Translations under genes and position numbers: made by a program
The notes under the pieces: model-generated
The model's input: the letters and a program-made list of their open reading frames with translations, nothing else
What the model was told of the DNA's origin: nothing
Databases searched by the model: none
Shown: piece by piece, positions 45,089 to 56,865 of the stretch
Layout of the letters: every line of letters starts with the position of its first letter
How positions within the stretch are numbered: position 1 is the first letter of the stretch
Source: Dendrocalamus latiflorus
Lineage: Eukaryota; Streptophyta; Magnoliopsida; Poales; Poaceae
NCBI GenBank assembly: GCA_017311315.1
Contig: CM029671.1
Span: forward strand, 23,812,227-23,876,226
Reading direction: 5' to 3'
Length of the DNA stretch: 64,000 nucleotides

Positions 45089-48000
45089 TTACTCACCGTG
45101 GCTGCCCCCTGAGCTACTTTTGCAGTATCTACAGCTCGCGTCGCCGTTCTCGGCGATGTCGAGCAGCACGGCGAGCACGTCCGGCATGTCTGGCCGCTCC
45201 TGTGGCGTGTCGGCGGTGCACCGCATGCCGAGCATGAAGAGCTCCCAGAACACCGCGCTCCTCTCCTCTGGTTGCTGCCTCACCTTCCAGCCCTCCTTGG
45301 CCATCCTCCGCCCCCACTCGATCAGGCACTCCTCCTCGCCGCCGTCCACGGCGCGCCGGCCCGTGGCGAGCTCCATCAGGAGCACGCCGTAGCTGTACAC
45401 ATCGCCCTTGGTCGTCGCCCGCCACGTTTGCCCGTACTCCGGCGCCACGTACCCCACCGTGCCGGCCACCATCGTGCTGACGTGGGTGTCGCCGGGGCAG
45501 ACCACCCTGGCCAGCCCGAAGTCCGTCACCTTGGCCTGCCCGTCGCGGTCGAGGAGCACGTTGCTGGCCTTCACGTCGCGGTGCACCACGGCGAGGCGGC
45601 ACTCGTGGTGCAGGCACACGAGCGCCCGCGCCACGCCGATGGCCACGTCCAGCCGCCGCCCCCACCCGAACGCTGCGCGGTCTTCGATGAGCGCCTCCAG
45701 GTTGCCGCCCTCGAGGTACTCGTACACCAGTACCTTGGCCGAGCCGGAGAGGCACCACCCGTAGAGCGTGACGAGGTTCGGGTGCGGCCACGTGAACCCC
45801 ATCCGGTCGGCGAGCACCTCCATCTCGGCGCGGAACTCACGCTCGCCGCCGCTGTCAGCGTCACCGTCCCCGCTGTCGCGCAGCCTGGTGAGCTTCTTGA
45901 CTGCCACGGCGCGGCCGTCGGGGAGCACGCCGCGGTACACCACGCCGTAGCCGCCCCGCCCGATCACGCGGTCGTCGGAGAAGTTGCCGGTGGCCGCCAC
46001 GATGTCGCGGTAGGTGAACGCCGTCTTGTCAAGCCGGAACACCTTCACCCCCTCCGTCGAGGAGCACCCGGTCGCCGACGATGACCCGGATGGCGGCGAC
46101 GACGTCGACATTTGGGACGTGCACTTGCCGTTGCCGCCGCACTTGGGGTTCTCACAGGAGAATGACTCCGGGTCCGGGTCCTGGTCCACCGGGAACCGGG
46201 CGCGCAGGTTGGCCATGATGAACACGACGATGCCGGCGATGAAGGCGATGATGAGAGAGAAAAAGAACCACACCGCGATCGTTCTTGGAGACATCCTTCG
46301 TCTTCTAACCGCAGGAACATCTGCTGCTTCCGGTGGTGGCTGCTTACCGGCGGCTCGACTCTGATGCCATGTTATGTGCGGGTCGCCGAGGAAGGACTGC
46401 TCATCAAAGGTGCCGAATTGGCTGGTGGTGGGGACATTGCCGGAGAGAAGCGGGTTGTATGACACGTTGAACTTGGTCAGCGCGGTGAGCTGGCTCAGGC
46501 TCAACGGGAGCTCGCCGGAGAAGTTGTTGTAGGACAAGTCCATAATTTGGAGGCACAAAATGTGGCCGATCTCCGATGGAATTGGACCCGAAATGGTGTT
46601 TCTTGAGACGTTGAGCACGACGAGCGGGAGCTGGCCGATCTCCGGCGGCAGGCGGCCCGTGAGCCGGTTGCCGTCGAGGTGGAGCAAGCTCAGGTTCCGC
46701 ATTGCGCCGATTTGGGAAGGTATCTCTCCGGACAGCAAGTTCCCGGACAGCTGTACGTACCCGGAGATCGTGTTGGACCGCACCGGCGACGACGAGTTGG
46801 TGCAAATCGGAACGATTCCGTAGCCCTTGAGGATGCGGTCCCATGTTCTGCGGCATTTCTCCCGAGTCATGACCGCGTAGACGAAGCTGAACGGGGGATA
46901 GCTCGCCGGGATCCACCGTTTCATGGCCTGGCACTCGCCGGAGGCGGCGAGCACGTTCGAATCGTCCCGGTTCTTGGCGAAGGTTGGACTGGGGTTCCTC
47001 CCTATATGTGCCATCTCCGGCGGGATCTTCCCGGTCAACCGGTTGTCGGCCAGGTTCAGCCAGAGCAAGCTGGTGCAGTTGCCGATCTCCGGCGGTATCT
47101 CTCCCGAGAGCTGGTTCCCCTCGAGCATCAGCCAGAGGAGCGACGTAAGGTTCCCGATGCTCGCCGGGATCCCGCGTGAGAGCTTGTTATTAGATAGGTC
47201 CAGCGCCTGGAGCTCGGCCAGCCGGCCGTACGCTGGCGGTATCCCACCGGAGAAGTTGTTCTCGGCGAGCATCAGGAACTTGAGGTTCTTCATGTCGGCC
47301 ACCTGTGGAGGGAGCTCGCCGGATAACTCGTTGAAGCTGAGGTCGAGCCTGGCGAGCTGCGGCAGCCGGAGCACGCCGGAGGTGACGATGCCGCCGGTGT
47401 AGTTGTTGTGATGCAGCACAAGATACCTCAAGCTCACAAACTTGCCAAAAATTTCTTGCACATCCCCTCCAAATGCGTTATTGCTGATGTCCAAGAATTG
47501 AAGACTCGAGCAGTTCGTCAGCTCCGGCGGTATCTTGCGGTCGAACCGGTTCTTCCCAAGAATCAGCGTCTCGAGAACGGCGAGCTCTCCGATTCCTGCA
47601 GGTATCATCCCGGTGAAATTATTCCCCCACAACGACAAGTACGTCAAATTCGCACACTTCGCGACGGAATCCGTGAGGTTTCCGAGCAACTGGTTCGCGG
47701 AGAGGTCTAAGGACCGGAGCTTGCAACCGTCGGCCGGAAACGTGCTCGACGGGACACTCCCGGTGAGGTTGTTCTCGGCGGCACTGAACTGCCTGAACCT
47801 TGCGATGCCCGGCCAAAGCTCGCCGGTGAAGTTGTTCGAGCTAAGGTCGACGTACTCGAGCTTGGCGCAGCCGTCGAACAGGGCGGTGATGTTCCCGGTA
47901 AGCTTGTTGGTGGACACGTTGAACACGACGAGGTCGGCGCATATGGCCGGGAAGTTGGCCGCGACGCTGCCCTCGAGCCGGTTCCCCGACACGTCGAGCT

Positions 48001-48525
48001 TCTGCAGCCTGGTCAGGCCGGAGAGGTCCAGCGGCCCGCAGATGAGGTTGTGGGAGAGGTTGAGGTACACGAGGCCGCGGCATTGGTTGAGGTCGGCGGC
48101 GGGGAGCTCACCGGTGATGCTGTTGTCGGAGAGGTCGAGCCAGGTGAGCTTCGAGAGCCGTGAGAAGTTACCGAACGCCGGGCCGGAGATGCTCGAGCTG
48201 GACAAGTTCAGCGACGTGACGCGGCCGGCCGGGTCGCACACCACGCCGCTCCACCCGCACGGCGACGGCTCCGACTCCGGCCACGCGTCATAGGCGCCGC
48301 GGTTGAACCTGTTGTTCTCCCGCAGGAACCGCTTGAGCTCGACGAGCACCTCCTTGTCACCGCCGCCGCCGCCGCTCTGCGCGCCTATCAGCACCACCTC
48401 ACCTTCAAGGCCACAGAATTCCGTCAAACTACATGCGCAACTCAACTCACATACCAAGAACAGAACAGAGGAATCCCACCTGCGACGAGGAGTAAACAGA
48501 GGAATTCGAGGAGCTGGAGAGACAT
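45089..48525 (-). CDS. LRR receptor-like kinase, At1g74360 (NILR1)-like
   Basis: Predicted 1113-aa plasma-membrane receptor kinase. Exon 1 is 48525-48480 (MSLQLLEFLCLLLVA, the signal-peptide core) and exon 2 is 48384-45089, joined by a 95-bp GT-AG intron that restores VAGAQSGGGGGDKEVL. Seen: LRRNT domain with the CGWSGVVCD cysteines; about twenty LRRs interrupted near residues 490-570 by a non-LRR island (ECQAMKRWIPASY...EKCRRTW); a membrane segment near 717-741 (AVWFFFSLIIAFIAGIVVF); a kinase from about 805 with VIGRGGYG, VAVKK, HRDVKASN, DFGLA and APEYGQTW. It is an RD kinase with all catalytic residues, so likely active. The Arabidopsis homologue has been linked to nematode-pattern perception; ligand and role here are unknown. 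Starting at 48457 instead would drop the signal peptide. The stop overlaps a GTGAGT donor-like motif. Confidence 0.93.
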
Positions 48526-51153
48526 GGCCTGCCTTCCTGAATCATGGAAGAATCCTAGACGAAAAGGGAAGCTACGACGACGACGACGGGTTGGGATGCC
48601 GCCTCATGTGCGAGCTGCATCTCCGCCTCTGTTTCTTGGCTACTCTCTCTGCTTGTCTCGCTCTTTCAGAGGTGAAGCAAGCTAAGAAAGATACAAGCTT
48701 TGATGATAAAATCACAGGTTATTTAAGACGCAAGCCACATGTGGGCGGTGAATTGAATTGAACCAAGGGCCGTCGCTGTTTTCCGTCCGGTCCTTCGAAT
48801 TCCTGCGCTTACAAGTAGTACTCACTACTGTTGTTGAACAAGGGTTTCAGACCTTGTTAATTGTTCGTGCTGACTGCACGGGGGGACTGTGGACCTGTGG
48901 TCTCTGAATTTTCCTCTTTGCTTTCCATTTAAGGCCCGGACTTGTCACCATATCTCACATAACGAAAACTCACAAAACAAGACTGGGTGAATCGAGGTAG
49001 ACAACCACAACACTTGTTAAATCTCAACTTGTGGGGTATTCAATCGCAAAACTACTGGCTTACCACCGACGTACCGACCGTATCGAGCAGAAACCACCGT
49101 GACCTCGTCTAGTTTTCTGTCCTACGAAATCCTCGTGTTTGAAGTACTGGGATTAGATCTGAAGTAACGACACGTAGATTGTTCCTGCAAGTCTTCTTTT
49201 CTTAGGGATGTTATATCTGAAGCTACTCCGATAACTTGTGATGTTTTTTTTCCCTTGCTTGCTGGGTCGGGAAGGGAGCCGCCGCGCCATTGTTGACGAA
49301 CAAAAGCCATTCCCTTCGGTCAGCCGGTCTACCGTCGGAGTTGAGGAGGGACGCACGTCTCTGCGTGTGCTAGGCGCGCGCGTGCGCTCGCGGAGCAGCC
49401 GCGCGTGGAACTTCTAGACTACTACACGTGATGATGTGTGTGTGAGGGGGTTGGAAAAGGCTAGTGGGGCGCGCTGTGCTCCGACAAAATTGTATGGCGG
49501 GGAATGTCTGGCTGCAAAGCGAAAGGGCGCTGGCCGGTGCGTGGCCCGCGACCTGCTGGCGTTCACTCCAGACCAGGCCAAATAGATCGTTCGGCATGGC
49601 ATGACATGGTTTGAATAGGGCATGTTCTACTTAGATCTGATATGATTAATTCGAATGAGTTACTGTGCCATATTATGCTATGTCGGTCTACATGTCTGTT
49701 TTCTGATCTAAGCACGACACGGAGATGGATCAGGCCGTACCGAGCCGGCTCAGGCACACTTAGCTAAACGAATCACCGATGGCCTGTTGATTTTACTGTC
49801 GGCCGTAGGTAATTTTATTATTAGTCATAAATAATTTTATTGTCAACCTATGGTAGAGAGCTAGGTTTCGAGTGAGAATTGTGGATATTTTGTGATGCTC
49901 AGAAATTCTCGCGAGATATTAGAATTTCCCATTTTATTTTTATGAAATCAAAATTTCACTTAGAACGGTTTTAAGCTGTCTGGATTATAGCGGTACAATA
50001 CATGTGCTGTGAACGGGTAACCAATGCTTTTCATTTTTAGAACGGTTGGGGCCCCAATCAAAATCCGAATTCAAAGTGATGTTGTACAAAAAAAAACTGC
50101 ATGTCCTTCCGACGTGGAGACATGAGAGGGAGAGCTCTGATCAAAGTCGGAATATGGTTGTATTCCGTTTTCTAAAAAAAATGAGAGGGAGAGCTCTCGT
50201 ACTACTTTGAGATGCGTGCAACGCAATTTTTAGCTCTGCTAATTAGTTCGAGTTGCAATATCTTTTAGTCGTTAAAACGTGGGTGAGTATAAACGGGAGC
50301 TTGGTTTTACTTTGAAGATGCCTGTCTGCTGGGATCGATGTGTGCGTCGTTTTTGGCTGCACCACGCATATGTTTTGCATTTTGGAAGTCCTAATCAGCC
50401 TCACGATCAGGAGTCAAAGCTGGCGCCAAGACCGACCTCCTTGTGCATGCTTCAGAATTGACGACCACTAACGTGACGATTCCTCATAAAGCTTGACGAA
50501 TCGAAGTGAAATTTTAGTATGAAGGTAGTACTAGCTTTGTTCGTGACTTATAAACTCCTTTCTCATCAGAACCTGTTTATTTATATTATTCGGCTCCTTT
50601 GAGATATACATGGATAGATTGTTCGTAGGTCGACGTAACCCATGACGTTATGCAACTGGTCATTCGGTAGCGCCAAAACTACGGCTGAGAGCTCATGTTA
50701 TGCGTGGGTTTTTTTTTTCTAGTGATAAACTATTGATTTGTGAATTGTATGCAGGTTTATTTGGGCAGTGCTGATAAGAGTCAAAGATCCGGGGTTATGT
50801 CATGCGATAAATGGTTGCTCTGTGGCTTAAGCGCCAAGTTAATTTTTTTTGCTTGTTGGTAACGTCAAACGCATGGGTGATGGGTCGTAGCAGGACATCT
50901 TTTCTCAGATGTTTTTTCTTCGATGAATATTTTTTTCAGATGTTGAAGTGAAGCAAGTAAATTCTACACTTCCATTGATTTGAGGGAATGGTCGCTTGCT
51001 TCCCGCTTCTTGCTAAGGATTGATTTCCTTAATAGTGATTTACATGATTTTTAAAACATGATAAATGATGAATAAATGTTACTTATTTCTTTTTGTGCTT
51101 TAAAATTAATGTTACTTTTGTTGGACAGAAAAATATAAAAGTATTACTCTTTC
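48526..51153. other. Receptor-kinase upstream region and intergenic, no gene
   Basis: On the minus strand a TATA-like ttaaataa lies at 48719-48726, about 195 bases upstream of the ATG; this is weak promoter evidence. 50100-50210 holds a short duplicated phrase (atgagagggagagctct). Frames at 49370-49760 are GC-rich without domains. Confidence 0.4.
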
Positions 51154-51279
51154 GAGGATATTGGCATATGTGCTGGCACTGAACGTACGTGCATGTGCCA
51201 AGAGGGGAGATCCTTATCATTTGCCCCGGTGTGGGTATGCTGGTCCAACGAGGACGTCGGGTCCTTTGAGGGAGGTGTA

Positions 51280-51515
51280 TGTGACACCCTGGCCCATGTT
51301 GGCCCATGTGTGTGCATATGAATTTCTGAGTTAGTCCCACCTTACTAGCTTACCTTGAGTAGCACTTACATATAAGCCTAAGAGTTCCAATGGTAGCACC
51401 CCCGGTTAACCGTTTTGCGCGAAGCGAGGACGAAAGTGCAAGCGGGTTGCTACGTGTGAGTGTCCTATCCAAAATGTGGTTAGGTCTGAGCCAGTTTGGA
51501 CCCTATGGCGTTACA
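51280..51515 (+). repeat. TRIM LTR copy 1
   Basis: 236 bp, TG...CA, followed 2 bases later by a tRNA-Met-type primer binding site. It aligns end to end with 51736-51973. Confidence 0.85.
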
Positions 51516-51735
51516 AATGGTATCAGAACCGACTCTCGCGATTACATGGGCGCGTGCGGGTCAAGGGCGCGGGCATATGGCGCATGGCGCGTGTGGGCCC
51601 GTAGCGGACACACAGCATGACATATGTGCTGGCACTGAACGTACGGACATATGCCAAGAGAGAAGATCCTTATCATTTGCCCTGGTGTGGGTATGTTGGT
51701 CTGACGAGGACGTCGGATCCTTTGAGGGGGGTGTA

Positions 51736-51973
51736 TGTGACACCCCAGCCCATGTTGGCCCATGTGTATGTGCACATGAATTTCTGGGTTAGTCCCACCT
51801 TACTAGCTTACATTGAGAAGCACTTACATATAAGTCTAGGAGTTCCAATAGTAGCACCCCTGGTTAACCGTTTTGTGCGAAGCAAGGACGAAAGTGCAAG
51901 CAAGTTGCTACGTGTACATGGCCTATCCAGAATATAGTTAGATCTAAGCCGATTTGGACCCTAGGACGTTACA
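51736..51973 (+). repeat. TRIM LTR copy 2
   Basis: 238 bp, TG...CA, immediately after the polypurine tract. It differs from copy 1 by scattered substitutions, implying an old insertion. Confidence 0.85.
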
Positions 51974-51978
51974 GAGGA

Positions 51979-53690
51979 CATGTAAACATAGTACAGCTAT
52001 ATTTCCACATTGATTTGCATGGCTTTCACTGTTTTTCATTTGACTTGTACTGCTTTTACATGTGCACGCACGTACTGCCGGTCACTCTCAATCCCCATCA
52101 GCCGAAAAAAATCCGCGTGCACTGTTTTACTTAGCCCCTTTTATTGACTTATGGTTTTTTTAATTGTATATAGCTTATTTTGTATTGTATCTATTAGTAA
52201 TTTTTTGGCATAATTAAATTTAAAAAATAAAAAAATTAAATTAGCCTATCACAGATAATGCTAAGGAATACAGGGAAAGAATAAAGACAAAAAAGGTCAA
52301 AAAACCAAAAAATCAGGGAAAAAAATAAATTAAGAAACAGCGAACTACAAGCCAAAAGTTAGAAGATGAAGTGGAAACGGGTGAGCCGAAATGCCAGGAA
52401 ATCACTTGGAAGATGCATGTCAAGCGGAAATTCATCCATGCACGCATGCATACATCCATCCGTACAAGCTAGCTAGGAGTGTGTACCCAGCAATTACTCG
52501 GGTTCAATTCAACTCCGTGCTTTGACTTGCTCCGAACTACCAGCCAGTTCTTCCTTCAGGTTAGGTGAGAGTGTGACACGTAACGCAAAGATTAAATTAG
52601 GCTACAGGTCGACGTGAACAGTGTGTAATTTGATCCAGGCTCCCCCCTGGATCAAACACAGAATTCGGTGAGAAATTACGCTGGCGGCGCCCGGACAGGA
52701 GCGACGTGCACCATCAGCACGTGCAATCTTTCCTTGTCACTTGGTAGTTTATGCCTGGCACGGAGTCCTAAAGACAGTATCTTCCATAAACTATACTTAT
52801 GTTCTACATAGCATAGTATATGCATGAGCAATTAGTAGCCTGATTAATGATATATGGTTTGTTTAGATCCGAGAAGATCGAGACGGGATGATTGTTGGAT
52901 CGATTCACGCATGGTTGGTTGCAAGCACAGCGCATAAGGCCATCCACAATGTGCTGTTTTAGTCGGTTCGAAGAATGAGAGAGAAGAGAATGGATCGATT
53001 CAATGTATTAGGACGATCAATGCTAACAAAAATTCTCTTGGAACCGAACCCAACTTATGAATCGATTCCAAGAGAATAAACAAATATTGAGGACTCGATC
53101 ACCTGTTAGTCCCGTTGCCGTCCTTGCACTTCGCACGTCGCCGCTGCTCAACGTACGTCGTCGCTGTCGGATCAACGTTGCCATTGTCGCTCATGGTTCG
53201 CCACCGTCATCGTTCTCACCTCCACTCGCTCCTGCCAACACCGCAAGCTGTGACCTTGACACCATCCTTCCCTGGTGCCTCGGCCTCACCCCACCGTTGT
53301 GAGGAGCTTGCGGCGGGGGCAGAGGCGGTGCCATGAACAGAGGCAAGCAACGGCTGGTAAAATATATTGCCATATTTTCTTATCAACTTAAGTTTTTAGG
53401 TGAACTGGTTGGTGCATGCAACTTAATTTAGTATTAGAGCTAAGATGTCCTGAGTTCAAGACCTAGCCGATGCAATATTTGAGCTAAGAGAGGCCCAACA
53501 GAGTCTAGATGTAAGGAGAAGTGTTAAAATATGTTACCTATCTTAAAATATGTTACCTATCTTTCCTTATCAACTTAAACTTTTGAAAGTGGTGCATGTA
53601 ACTCAATAACGACAGCGAGCTGGTTGGTATATGCAACTCAATAACGACGGCGATGGACAGGATAACGCATAGGTGAGAGGGAGAAGGGCG
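51979..53690. other. Intergenic with family B copy, no gene
   Basis: A family B repeat lies at about 52135-52385. 53350-53640 contains locally repeated phrases ('atgttacctatct', 'ggttggtNNatgcaact'). No supported coding sequence. Confidence 0.5.
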
Positions 53691-53703
53691 GATGGATCGA
53701 AGA

Positions 53704-53717
53704 GGGGGGGGGGGGGG
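53704..53717. repeat. G14 homopolymer
   Basis: Fourteen consecutive G residues inside a purine-rich stretch. Confidence 0.95.
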
Positions 53718-53984
53718 AGATCGGTTGGGACCTAGGAGCTTATCTCATGGGAATTGATAGGCCTCGGACGTCTGATCCGTATCGGACACTGCCCCACACG
53801 GATCGGCGCAGCCCATGATACAATTAACTCGCTCGCTCTCGTCTCAGGTCTAACCACCTCTCACTCTCACACTCTCTTCCTCTCTCCAGACGACGCTCCC
53901 AAGACTTTGTTCTTTCCCCTCTCACTCTCTTCCTCTCTCCCGACGAACACGAGCCCAGTCACCCCATCTCTGGCGCCGGTGCCG

Positions 53985-54285
53985 CCAGATCCGGTCGCCG
54001 TCGTCTCCTCAGGCGTGGCGCTGCCAAATCCAGCCGTCACCGTCTCCTCGGGCACGACACTGCCAGATCCGGCCACCGCCATTGACTTTCCTCTTGGGGC
54101 GTGACGTTGCCAGATGTGGCCATCGCCATCGACTTCCTCTCTGGGCGCGACACCACCAGATCCGGCCGCCACCGTCAACTTCCTCTTTGGGCACGCTGCC
54201 GCCAGATCTGGTCGCCACCGTCTTCCTCTTCAAGTGTGGCACCGCCAGATCCGGCCATTGCCGTCGATTTCCTCTTCGGGAGATA
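53985..54285. repeat. GC-rich minisatellite, seven units of about 39-47 bp
   Basis: Units are built on gccagatccggNcgccNccgt followed by cntcctc and a gggc-rich spacer. Unit lengths vary, so the frame is not maintained. It is followed at 54290-54490 by a gttgcat-rich block. The pairing is like that at 17400-18930 and looks transposon-derived. Confidence 0.75.
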
Positions 54286-54289
54286 GGTG

Positions 54290-55124
54290 TTTATTTAATA
54301 TTTATGCAACATTATCGTTTTCATTCGTGCAACAATCAGTAGCAACCACGCAACATTGAGATTTTTGTGAGCACATTTTGTTGCATATGGTAATTAAATT
54401 TGTTACACGCATTATCTACAAATGTTGCATCTCCTATCATTCTTTTTTTTGTTGCATACATAGGTAGGAATGTTGCATACATGAATTAGAAATGTTTTTA
54501 TTCGAGCATACGGAGCTAGCGCCCAGATCGGACATCGGGGTGCTAGCAAATCCCTTATCTCATATTTATATTCTGCGTTTTTAATAGAACGTGGGTCCAC
54601 TTACAATAGGTACTCGATCTGTACATTGAGAGAGAGAGAGAAAAATGATCAGTTCCCTGATTCCTTACATGGCCAGTCTTTGAACTGACGTCGATTCAGT
54701 ACGTTAAAAGATGCCCTAATAAGCGAGCCGAAACCATATTTAAGGGGCAACCAATGATTAGTAGTTAGCATATAGGATTCGTAGGTGAATACATGCGTGC
54801 ATGGCGCCGTTGGGAGCTTGGGCGATCATGTGCAGTTTAGGTACATGACAAAGGGATGCGGCTGCATGCAGTGATCTACGTATCTCCGTCTCTTGTTCCT
54901 TCCCCGTCGTCGCATTCAGCGGCACATGCGTTTGGTTGATCATGCACGCCGCCTCGGTGTTAAAAACGCGATGAACGGCCGGGACAGCAAGGCCAGCCGC
55001 GGCGCGCGTACGTGTGATCATTGGGCGATACGAGACGAGGTAGAGGTCAAGGGATGGTCAAGAACGGCGCGGGAGTAGCTTACATATGCACGGTGCGAGC
55101 AAGATATATGCCAAGACACGGTGA
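54290..55124. other. Intergenic, no gene
   Basis: A gttgcat-rich block to about 54490, then unremarkable sequence. The GC-rich frames near 54893-55021 have no domain. Confidence 0.5.
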
Positions 55125-55132
55125 TCACGGTC

Positions 55133-55927
55133 CAGTGGCGGACCCAGGATTTTTGGGATGGGGGTACGAAGTTGAGAATCTACGAAGTATATATATAAGA
55201 TAGAGAATTTTGATACACATAATATGTATATCTCATATATTTAACCAAATGAACAATCACACATAAGCAATAAATGCAATTTCCAATATAAGTTTGATTG
55301 ACTTAATTTCTAGTGAACACTGAACAGAGTACATGAAACAACATCAATGCAAAACTGACCTGGATGGCAATGGAATAGGGGAGGAGCTGCCGCCGTTGAA
55401 GCTGGCCATTGGGTGTGCCAGTGTGGGCGCCCGGCGCGGCGCCGCCGCTGGTAGCAGTTCGCCGGTCGCCGTGTCGCCGGAGACGAGGAGGGGCGCCGGG
55501 CGCGGCGGCGCGCTGTGAGCTGGGGCGCGGCGGCTGTGCAAGAGAGATGGAGAGGAGGCGGCGTGAGAGCAAGACAGGAGCGGGCGCCGCGCCGCCGCCG
55601 GTAGCCGTTCGCCGGTCGCCGCGTCGCCGGAGACGAGGAGGGGCGCCGGGCGCGGCGGCGCGCTGTGAGCTATGGCGCGGCGGCTGTGCAAGAGAAATGG
55701 AGAGGAGGCGGCGTGACTCGTGAGAAGCAGCCAGGCAGCAGGAGTTAGGTTAGGAAATCAGGAAATGCCAATTGGGCCATTGGCTAGTGGGCTGAATTTG
55801 CTACATTCCCTTCATTTCTAGTTTTTTTTCCTATATATATGAAATATATATTATATATAGTTGATTTTTTACAAAAAATTTTGGGGGTACAACTGTACCC
55901 CCATGTCCCATTACGGGTCCGCCCCTG
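55133..55927. mobile_element. Small hAT element (copy 2, 795 bp)
   Basis: A perfect 8-bp target duplication tcacggtc at 55125-55132 and 55928-55935. Terminal inverted repeats are cagtggcggaccc (left) and, read inward, caggggcggaccc (right). Subterminal gggggtac motifs occur in opposite orientation near both ends. The interior has an AT-rich flank on each side of a GC-rich core (55400-55720) made of a tandem duplication. No transposase frame was seen, so it is non-autonomous. Confidence 0.9.
55438..55716. repeat. GC-rich tandem duplication inside hAT copy 2
   Basis: About 55438-55566 and 55588-55716 are nearly identical, sharing gtcgccggagacgagg and ggcggcgcgctgtgagct. The minus-strand frames translate to Arg/Pro/Ala-rich low complexity. 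Confidence 0.85.
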
Positions 55928-55935
55928 TCACGGTC

Positions 55936-56330
55936 GTGCGTAGTGGCGGAAATAGGATTTAGTCACGTTTTGGACTCCTGATCGCACGCGCGCACGTGGA
56001 TACGTGCCGCAAACTGCTCGGAGTGTGATTTTGCTCCTGATCACACGCGCGCATGTGGATGCGTGCCGCAATATCGATCGGTCGCTACGGGCGCGCGCCC
56101 AGCGTGTTCGTCGATCTGCTTGCTTGCACGCGTGGCCGGCCGGGCGCCAGAACGGTTTTGGCCGGGACGGTGAGAGTTTGTTGCTTGCAAGGAACTGATC
56201 GTTCGCACGCAGAGGTTTTGGGTTAGGATCGAAGTAGAAGAGAGGCGGTCGATCGAGCTCTAGCAAAAGCAGGCATCTTAGCCCGTTTCATGCAGTAGCC
56301 TCCTACGAGAGAAGGCTAAAAAAATAAATC
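55936..56330. other. Intergenic, GC-rich, no gene
   Basis: Contains a local duplication (tgatcNcacgcgcgcaNgtgga near 55979 and 56039). The minus-strand frame here shows no domain. Confidence 0.5.
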
Positions 56331-56334
56331 TATG

Positions 56335-56865
56335 TAAAGTACAATCCAAAATATATCCAAAATTTAGAATGAAAATTAAAATAAATTATCAATTTGATTT
56401 CCATACGAATTCGTAAATAAAATCCCTAAATAAATGTAATTCAGAATAAAAATTAACAATTGGATTTGTATATAAATTTCAACAAAAATAACCAAAATTC
56501 GAAATAAGAAAATACAATAAAATTAGCATTTTGATTGTGATACGGATTCCAAAGTAAAGCCCAAAATAATTGTAATTCAGAATAAAAATTAAAGAAAAAA
56601 TAAATTAGATTTGTATATGAATTTCAATAGAAAATAGCTAAAATTCATAATAAAAAATAAAAGGAAATTTACAAATTGATTCCATACGAATTCTATAGTA
56701 AACTGAATAACTAAACTCTAAAATAAACTAAATAGGATTAGCAGTTAGATTTGTATATAAACTCTAATAAATATAAATGAAATTTGGAATAAAATAAAAT
56801 TAGCAATTTAATTATCCCAAATAAATATAATTTATAATAAAAAACTAAAACAATTAGCCAAGGTG
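56335..56865. repeat. AT-rich degenerate tandem repeat, about 145-bp higher-order unit
   Basis: Three higher-order units, each made of two related halves. One half-type reads 'gatttgtatataaatttcaa' (near 56464, 56609, 56749); the other 'gattccatacgaattc' (near 56396, 56534, 56684). Each half closes with an aaaataa phrase. Confidence 0.65.

Larger units (their letters stand above)
51165..51973 (+). mobile_element. TRIM-like LTR retrotransposon in tandem array
   Basis: The layout is: partial internal region 51165-51279, LTR 51280-51515, full internal region 51516-51735, LTR 51736-51973. LTRs start tgtgacacc and end gttaca. A primer binding site tggtatcagaacc (51518-51530) starts the internal region and a polypurine tract gaggggggtg (51724-51733) ends it. 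The internal region is only 220 bp with no coding capacity, typical of TRIM elements. The partial copy upstream of the first LTR repeats the last 115 bp or so of the internal region, including the polypurine tract, so this is a tandem derivative. GAGGA occurs at 51154-51158 and 51974-51978 and may be the target duplication. Confidence 0.82.

Noticed and set aside
45272..48293. Several long plus-strand and off-frame minus-strand frames over the receptor kinase
   Set aside because: Shadows of the GC-rich 1113-aa gene; the true frame has LRR and kinase motifs.
53440..53475. tRNA/SINE-like B box (gagttcaagacc)
   Set aside because: No matching A box at the right distance, no cloverleaf and no flanking duplication seen.
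55941..55965. Further hAT-like end tagtggcggaaatagg
   Set aside because: Starts T instead of C, no partner end and no 8-bp duplication found downstream.
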